In this document: one piece after another, positions 59,192-64,000 of the stretch
Layout: each line of letters opens with the position of its first letter
Position numbering within the stretch: position 1 is the first letter of the stretch
NCBI RefSeq assembly: GCF_003096015.2
Contig: NZ_CP029185.2
Span: 2,824,001 to 2,888,000 of the forward strand
Source of the DNA: Limnobaculum parvum
Lineage (GTDB): Bacteria; Pseudomonadota; Gammaproteobacteria; Enterobacterales; Enterobacteriaceae
Length of the DNA: 64,000 nucleotides
Direction of reading: 5' to 3'
Notes under the pieces: model-generated
Told to the model about the DNA's origin: nothing
The model's database searches: none
Seen by the model: only the letters and a program-made list of their open reading frames with translations
Position numbers and translations under genes: made by a program

Positions 59192-60232
59192 TTAAGATAC
59201 TGACTCTGAATCGTTTTCTTCTTTTCCAGGCCAAATCAGACTCGCCAATACGCCAAGTACTAACATTCCCAGAACGATAAACAGGCTAGTTGTTGGGTCA
59301 ATAGTGTAACCATGTCCAAATAAGTGCGCGGTGGCATTTAACGCCAGTTTTGCCGCAATAAAGAACAGCAGTGCAATAATCGCTTTTTCTAAATGCACCA
59401 GATATTGCTTCATCGCCTCAAGAACGAAATACAGGGTACGCAAGCCTAAAATCGCAAACATCATTGCACTATAGACAATCAGAGGTTCCCGGCTAACGGC
59501 AATAACAGCAGGTACTGAATCGAACGCAAACATCACATCGCTTAATTCAATAACAGCTACGCATAAAAACAGCGGTGTCGCGTAAAACATGCCTTTGCCA
59601 ATTTTACCCACTAAATCCGAGTTTTCTGGCTTAGCCAATTCGGTATCAAGCTCTTGCTTATTAAGTAAAAAACGATTACCGGACAGCTTCGGATAAGAGG
59701 GAAACAGTTTTTTTGCAAAACGATAGGCGAAGTGCGATGAATAATCTTCAATTTCATCATCATCACCGCCACTGCGTAACATCATCACAGCAGTAAAGGC
59801 AACGATGGCGGCAAACAGTAATTCAACCCAAGGGCCCAGCACCAGCAAACCGGTACCGATAACCACAAAAATAGCCCTGAAAACGATCGCCCCGATGATC
59901 CCCCAATACAACAGGCGGTGGCGATAAATATCAGGTACGGCAAACCATGAAAAGATGGCCATCATGACAAACAAGTTATCAACGGAGAGCGCCTTTTCTA
60001 ACACATATCCTGTGATATAGAGGCTAGCCACACTTTCGCCGTGATGAACATATAAATAACCACCAAATACCAATGCCGTTGCAACCCAAAAAATTGACCA
60101 CAGTACAGCACCCTTCAGGCTGATTACTGTGTCTTTGCGGTGTGCATATAAATCAATAATGATTGCGGCCAGAGCAATACCAATAAAGACCAGAACTGTC
60201 TCAATAGGGAACCCTAGTGAAGTTGTTTCCAT
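59192..60232 (-). CDS. terC: TerC integral membrane protein
   Basis: A 346-residue membrane protein, the same length as plasmid TerC, with about nine hydrophobic helices. The conserved acidic helices GYVLEKALSVDNLFVMMAIFSWF and AVIELSDVMFAFDSVPAVIAVSR carry the Asp/Glu residues proposed to bind metal ions. TerC forms a complex with TerB and is essential for tellurite resistance. The charged loop at about 150-205 is cytosolic. Confidence 0.95.
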   Translation of the reverse strand: METTSLGFPIETVLVFIGIALAAIIIDLYAHRKDTVISLKGAVLWSIFWVATALVFGGYLYVHHGESVASLYITGYVLEKALSVDNLFVMMAIFSWFAVPDIYRHRLLYWGIIGAIVFRAIFVVIGTGLLVLGPWVELLFAAIVAFTAVMMLRSGGDDDEIEDYSSHFAYRFAKKLFPSYPKLSGNRFLLNKQELDTELAKPENSDLVGKIGKGMFYATPLFLCVAVIELSDVMFAFDSVPAVIAVSREPLIVYSAMMFAILGLRTLYFVLEAMKQYLVHLEKAIIALLFFIAAKLALNATAHLFGHGYTIDPTTSLFIVLGMLVLGVLASLIWPGKEENDSESVS

Positions 60233-60260
60233 TCTAATTACTTACCTTCCAATTTAAGGA

Positions 60261-60710
60261 TTACAGACCAAAATCTTGTGGATCTAGGTTCAATTCTTTT
60301 GCCATTTGTCGAACGACTTTCTGTTCAGACTCGTCGAAATTACCATCACTGGCACCAACAGCAATACACACTCTTATCATCAAACGAGCTGCATCAACGT
60401 TAGTACGCAACTTACCTACCGTTTTTAACGCTTCAGCTTCACCAATAGAGTGGTCAAACTCAAAGCTGGAAACGGTTTTATTGAAAAAGGCAATAACATC
60501 AGCCATATCAAAAACCTTTAATTCTTCAGAGTTTTTGATAAAGGTTGCCATTTTCTGTTTTTCTTCACTACTTACAGAACCATCAGCGGCAGCAACTAAA
60601 GCACAACCTGCTACGGTTGCTTCCATAAAAGTGCGGTTTTTAAATTTACCGATCTCTTTAGTCAGCGTATCTTTACCCGCCAGAATGGCTGATTTCAATT
60701 TTTCTAACAT
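60261..60710 (-). CDS. terB: TerB, tellurium resistance protein
   Basis: A 149-residue all-helical TerB protein (151 in O157). MLEKLKSAILAGKDTLTKEIGKFK, then CALVAAADGSVSSEEKQKMATFI and CIAVGASDGNFDESEQKVVRQMAKELNLDPQDFGL, two EF-hand-like acidic loops thought to bind metal ions. It partners TerC at the inner membrane. The start at 60710 follows GGAG; a longer frame to 60812 runs back into terA and is rejected. Confidence 0.94.
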   Translation of the reverse strand: MLEKLKSAILAGKDTLTKEIGKFKNRTFMEATVAGCALVAAADGSVSSEEKQKMATFIKNSEELKVFDMADVIAFFNKTVSSFEFDHSIGEAEALKTVGKLRTNVDAARLMIRVCIAVGASDGNFDESEQKVVRQMAKELNLDPQDFGL

Positions 60711-60723
60711 GTTTTTGTCTCCA

Positions 60724-61902
60724 TCATTTTGAACCCGCAGTCCAGCTAAAGCCCCACCGAAAGGCATTATCCATATCCTTATGTCCGCTGAAATATTGGT
60801 TAATACGCTCAATGTTAATAGACCCGTTATGATTAGTAAGACGGGCTATCGCACACATACCATTTCTATTCTGACCTTCCGTTAATCGTGTTTCGATCGG
60901 CCCCTGACCGGGCATATGAATGGTAACAACACCATCCGTTTGAGCCCAGTTAGGTACCCCTTTATAAATAAAGGCAAACACCAGAACTTCATCTATATTT
61001 TTCCATTGGGAACCGTTGATATGCAGCCATTCACCCTCAGTGACGGCCCCCGTCCGATCGTCCCCTTGTAATTCTGCATAAGGCTCGGAATCAAAATACC
61101 CGAAGGTATTCCCCAATGCCTGTATAACCCATTTCTCGCCATCTTTTAGGCGAACAAATGCACCTAAATCTAAATCAATCGACTTATTTGCACTTAACAG
61201 ATTATTCAAAAAGCCCTTGCTTTCGGCTTTCTGATTCCAGTTCAAATTCACCCGAATCAGCCCAAAATCATCTTTCTTAGTGAGATTAACCCGAGGACTT
61301 TCTTTCGTTAATGAGATTTTACTTAAGTTTACAGTCGACTGCCCAGAAGATGCTCCAGAAGAAGACGCCGGTGCAGGTGATGAAGGTGCAACGGGTGCTT
61401 CATCACCGTTAACTTCAATACCAAAATGTTCTGCCAACGGTTTTAAACCACCGTTAAACCCCTGATCGATAAAGCGGAACTTCCATTCATCATTACGGCG
61501 ATATAACTCGCCTAGAATTAGCGCCGCTTCCGCACGACTAGACATACCTACATTAGCGACAATAATCACTTCATTATCGCATTCGACCTGAATAGCCAGC
61601 TTACTCAATGCTTGGATGGTGTCATGATTATCGCAAGTAAGGGCAAATGTGATTTTCTTAACCGACGCTTTAACCTTGGGTAAATTCACTTCAAAAACGG
61701 AAGTGAGCCCTTCCTCTAACAGACTCACACTGCCATCATCATTAGTCTTCTGACCATAAAAGACCATATCCGCATCACCAGATACTTTATCATTGTCATA
61801 CAAGCGATAGGCAGAAACGTCCGCGGCTTTACCCGCGATAATTTTGACTTTTAAAATCGATGATGGGACGGAGGTATTACCTCCTGCTATTAATTCTTTC
61901 AC
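60724..61902 (-). CDS. terA: TerA, tellurium resistance protein
   Basis: A 392-residue protein. Residues 1-170 are a TerD-like domain (DADMVFYGQKTNDDGS, ALILGELYRRNDEWKFRFIDQGF). A linker rich in Ser, Ala and Pro follows, then a second domain (RVNLNWNQKAESKGFLNNLL, LQGDDRTGAVTEGE) specific to TerA. Starts with GTG, which overlaps the stop of the upstream gene (GTGA). Ends 13 bases before terB. Confidence 0.93.
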   Translation of the reverse strand: MKELIAGGNTSVPSSILKVKIIAGKAADVSAYRLYDNDKVSGDADMVFYGQKTNDDGSVSLLEEGLTSVFEVNLPKVKASVKKITFALTCDNHDTIQALSKLAIQVECDNEVIIVANVGMSSRAEAALILGELYRRNDEWKFRFIDQGFNGGLKPLAEHFGIEVNGDEAPVAPSSPAPASSSGASSGQSTVNLSKISLTKESPRVNLTKKDDFGLIRVNLNWNQKAESKGFLNNLLSANKSIDLDLGAFVRLKDGEKWVIQALGNTFGYFDSEPYAELQGDDRTGAVTEGEWLHINGSQWKNIDEVLVFAFIYKGVPNWAQTDGVVTIHMPGQGPIETRLTEGQNRNGMCAIARLTNHNGSINIERINQYFSGHKDMDNAFRWGFSWTAGSK

Positions 61903-63062
61903 TGAGAAAGCTCCCGTTTAATTTGTGGAATCATATCCTTCACTGTCCGGCCATTAATCGCAACACCGTGCGCTTTAAACGTCCAATCACCATGATTACG
62001 GCTAAGAGAAGCAATAAATACTCCAGTGTGGCTACCCTGTTCCGTCAGGTTATAACGAGCCAATTCTTTCCTGTTGGAATCCAACACCCGGCAGAAAGCA
62101 TTGGCGACTTGGTTGAAAGTCTGACCTCTGAAACTGTTAACGGTAAAGGCTAGGGTACTCACATTAGCCGGGAGCTGTGTCAGGTTCACGGTGATGACTT
62201 CATCGTCACCATCTCCTTCACCGGTCAGATTATCACCATGATGAACCACCGATCGACATTTAGACTGAAGCCGCATAAACCAGACATTCTCAATGAGCTG
62301 GTTATTCGCATCCAGTAAAATACAGGACGCATCTAAATCAATACTACTATCTCCCCCCATCAGCTTACCAAAGAAACCTCCAGAGCCTGATGATACGGGA
62401 TCCCAACCTAATCCGATGTCAACTTTCGATAACGCAGAAGACATTTTCGTTAGCGATACTGACTGACGTTTAGTTAACGAAACTTTACCCGAGGGTTCGG
62501 CAACCGGTGAGGTAACCGGTGTTTGTGTTGGAACAGCTGTCGGGGCCGCTGTTGCAGGTTCATCATCCGCCACTTCAATGCCAAAATGTTCAGCCAATGG
62601 CTTCAAACCACCATTAAATCCTTGAGCAATAAACCGGAATTTCCACTCATCATTACGGCGGTACAGCTCACCTAAAATAAGTGCTGCTTCACTACGTCCA
62701 GCCAGCTCTGAATTGGCAGTAATTAAGCACTCACCTGCACATTCAACCTGAACACCCAGTTTCCCTAACGATTGAATTGTCTCGTTTTTATCACAGGTCA
62801 GAGCAAAAGCAACTTTTTTAACCTCTGCATGCATTTTGGTCAGGTTAACCTCAAAAACGGAGGTCAACCCCTCTTCAATCAGGTTGATGCTAAGGTCATC
62901 ATTGGTTTTCTGACCGTAAAACACCATATCGGAATCGCCAGATACTTTATCGTTATCATATAAGCTATAGGCAGAAATATCGGCAGCTTTACCAGAGATT
63001 ATTTTGATTCTTAAAGTGGAGGATGGAACCGAAGTATTGCCTCCTGCGATGAGTTCTTTCAC
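61899..63062 (-). CDS. TerZ-like protein with an added TerA-type N-terminal domain
   Basis: A 387-residue two-domain protein. Residues 1-170 are a near copy of the TerA N-terminal domain (about GNTSVPSSTLRIKIISGKAA, SDMVFYGQKTNDDLS, ALILGELYRRNDEWKFRF). After a Thr/Pro/Ala linker a TerZ-like TerD domain follows (about 210-385; VSLTKRQSVSLTKMSSALS, the insert SGSGGFFGKLMGGDSS, acid loop GDNLTGEGDGDDE). Usual TerZ is about 193 residues, so this is a fusion or tandem form. The GTG at 63062 aligns with the TerA start (KELIAGGNTS) and follows TGGAG; a TTG at 63101 is less likely. First gene of the leftward operon. Confidence 0.82.
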   Translation of the reverse strand: MKELIAGGNTSVPSSTLRIKIISGKAADISAYSLYDNDKVSGDSDMVFYGQKTNDDLSINLIEEGLTSVFEVNLTKMHAEVKKVAFALTCDKNETIQSLGKLGVQVECAGECLITANSELAGRSEAALILGELYRRNDEWKFRFIAQGFNGGLKPLAEHFGIEVADDEPATAAPTAVPTQTPVTSPVAEPSGKVSLTKRQSVSLTKMSSALSKVDIGLGWDPVSSGSGGFFGKLMGGDSSIDLDASCILLDANNQLIENVWFMRLQSKCRSVVHHGDNLTGEGDGDDEVITVNLTQLPANVSTLAFTVNSFRGQTFNQVANAFCRVLDSNRKELARYNLTEQGSHTGVFIASLSRNHGDWTFKAHGVAINGRTVKDMIPQIKRELSQ

Positions 63063-63776
63063 TAAGTAACGCTCCAATGTTATTGAATCAGCTATAGCCA
63101 ACTGACTATCACAATGTTGAATAGTATAACTTACTGTTTCATATCAATTAAAAAATATAGTTCAAATATATACCGTTTCTGATACAGCAACGTTCAGCCT
63201 AATACTTTTTCCGTTTTACGATAATATTAAAAATATGACTGTTGGTAAGAAAATTAGCATCAAAGAGGTATAATATTACGTTATCTTGTTAGAATTCACC
63301 CCAAGAAATATTAATATTAATCTCACCCGCTCATCATGTTACTAGCCTAATCTATCTCATTTATGAAAGCGAGTAGGTTTTTGTCGGACTATCAGCCAGA
63401 AAATAACTGACTTGTCGAATAATTTCATCATAAACTAATCAGCCTATTAAACCCCCGCCCCAAAAGAAACATAACCCAATAAAACAAAAGAAAATTTCAC
63501 TATTAAAGATTCATTCTTTTGTAAAAAAATGAAATGTAATCTATACAAAATGACGCTTTGGTTAAGATATAATTTTACTGATTAGTGCTAAAAATCTTTG
63601 ACTGACAAAATGATGATAAATTCACTCCAATGTATAAAAATACTCTTTTCAATGAAAATTGCCCACGAACTAAAAGTTTTATCTATCAATATCGCAATAT
63701 AATGTAATATACCCACGGTTTTTATCTAAAAATGCAATAATACAAATTCAGATCAATGTGATTAAGGAAACGTCTC
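63063..63776. other. Ter island divergent promoter region
   Basis: A 714-base very AT-rich spacer between the two divergent Ter operons. It includes a palindrome AATATTAATATT near 63307 and a TATAAT at 63269. A terW regulator gene, found near here in some Ter islands, is not present in the window. No promoter could be assigned with confidence. Confidence 0.4.
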
Positions 63777-64000
63777 ATGTTGCTATTTACCGAAGGATTA
63801 TCGTCACAAAGAGAAATCATTGCTGAGATAAAAGCCCTTTTTCCATCTCTGTTCGTTGTGTCCACGCACTCCCAAGAGCGCCCCGAAATTCATGCGTTTT
63901 CTGACCGCACAGAAGCAGAGCCTAAAAGTGCCGATCTCCGTCTGGCCTTTTTACGTGATGTTATCGACAAATATGGCATAAAGCTGATTCATGCAGGCAA
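63777..64000 (+). CDS. Probable ATP-grasp protein of the Ter biosynthetic module, 5' end
   Basis: The first 74 codons, cut by the window edge: MLLFTEGLSSQREIIAEIKA, then VVSTHSQERPEIHAFSDRTE and RLAFLRDVIDKYGIKLIHAG. The pattern (substrate-binding Rossmann-like start, then ATP-grasp domain beyond the edge) resembles the ATP-grasp enzymes divergent from terZ in R478/Klebsiella-type Ter loci, which together with HAD, PRTase and StiP-type genes are proposed to make a nucleoside-like metabolite. ATG at 63777, ribosome site AAGGA. Identification from the N-terminus alone is tentative. Confidence 0.6.
   Translation, partial: MLLFTEGLSSQREIIAEIKALFPSLFVVSTHSQERPEIHAFSDRTEAEPKSADLRLAFLRDVIDKYGIKLIHAG

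Noticed and set aside
60711..60812. Extended start for terB
   Set aside because: The extension lies inside the 3' end of terA and is not part of the TerB family; the ATG at 60710 has GGAG upstream.
63063..63101. TTG start at 63101 for the TerZ-like gene
   Set aside because: The GTG at 63062 has TGGAG upstream and gives the same N-terminus as TerA.
1..64000. CRISPR arrays, tRNA or rRNA genes, transposases, integrases
   Set aside because: No regularly spaced repeats, cloverleaf-like genes or mobile-element proteins were seen in the window.

Overview
The window is a chromosomal segment of an enteric gamma-proteobacterium (Enterobacterales). The core genes are close relatives of E. coli genes in an order that mostly matches the E. 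coli chromosome around 0 and 99-100 min: dnaK-satP-mog-talB-yaaA-thrCBAL-arcA-creA-rob-gpmB-yjjX-trpR-slt-ettA, then radA-serB-ytjB, yjjV, osmY, prfC-rimI-holD-rsmC and ridA-tabA-argF-rraB. Protein divergence and several rearrangements say it is not Escherichia or Salmonella. A less-sampled family such as Budviciaceae or Yersiniaceae is a guess. No tRNA, rRNA, CRISPR array, insertion sequence or prophage gene was seen.

Layout. 1-20.9 kb is core backbone, with two accessory genes (an MHS-type transporter and a FkbM methyltransferase). It carries recognisable control sites: two sigma-32 promoters for dnaK, the thr attenuator with leader peptide, an FNR box before arcA and a trp operator before trpR. 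thrB and thrC are each broken by loss of one G in a G run. 20.9-35.6 kb is an insert between ettA and radA, where E. coli carries nadR. It holds a small oxidoreductase / LysR / alcohol dehydrogenase block and a complete ygc cluster (ygcN, O, P, Q, R, S, U, W, yqcE, ygcE), bracketed by members of a palindromic repeat family. 35.6-51.4 kb returns to core genes, with a degraded yjjU, a CsbD-family gene and two copies of a roughly 210-base structured repeat. 51.6-64 kb is a Ter stress-response island: a TerY/TerX/TerY/TerY/PP2C/kinase operon convergent with terZ-like-A-B-C-D-E, followed by the start of a divergent gene that looks like the ATP-grasp enzyme of the Ter-linked biosynthetic module.

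How the parts work together. The ygc cluster reads as a catabolic system. It has two MFS transporters, an FGGY kinase, an SDR and an FAD-dependent dehydrogenase, whose electrons could pass through an ETF (YgcQR) to an ETF-quinone oxidoreductase pair (YgcN/YgcO). The most striking signal lies in the divergent ygcW-yqcE promoter region. Two CRP-like sites face outwards, and each mRNA leader carries the same 44-base intrinsic terminator plus U9 as an exact mirror image, with a conserved 7-base segment able to form a competing antiterminator helix. A GlpP-family putative antiterminator (YgcP) is encoded in the same cluster, so a two-sided transcription-attenuation switch is proposed. The Ter island combines calcium-binding TerD-domain proteins, the membrane protein TerC, VWA proteins and a kinase/phosphatase pair.
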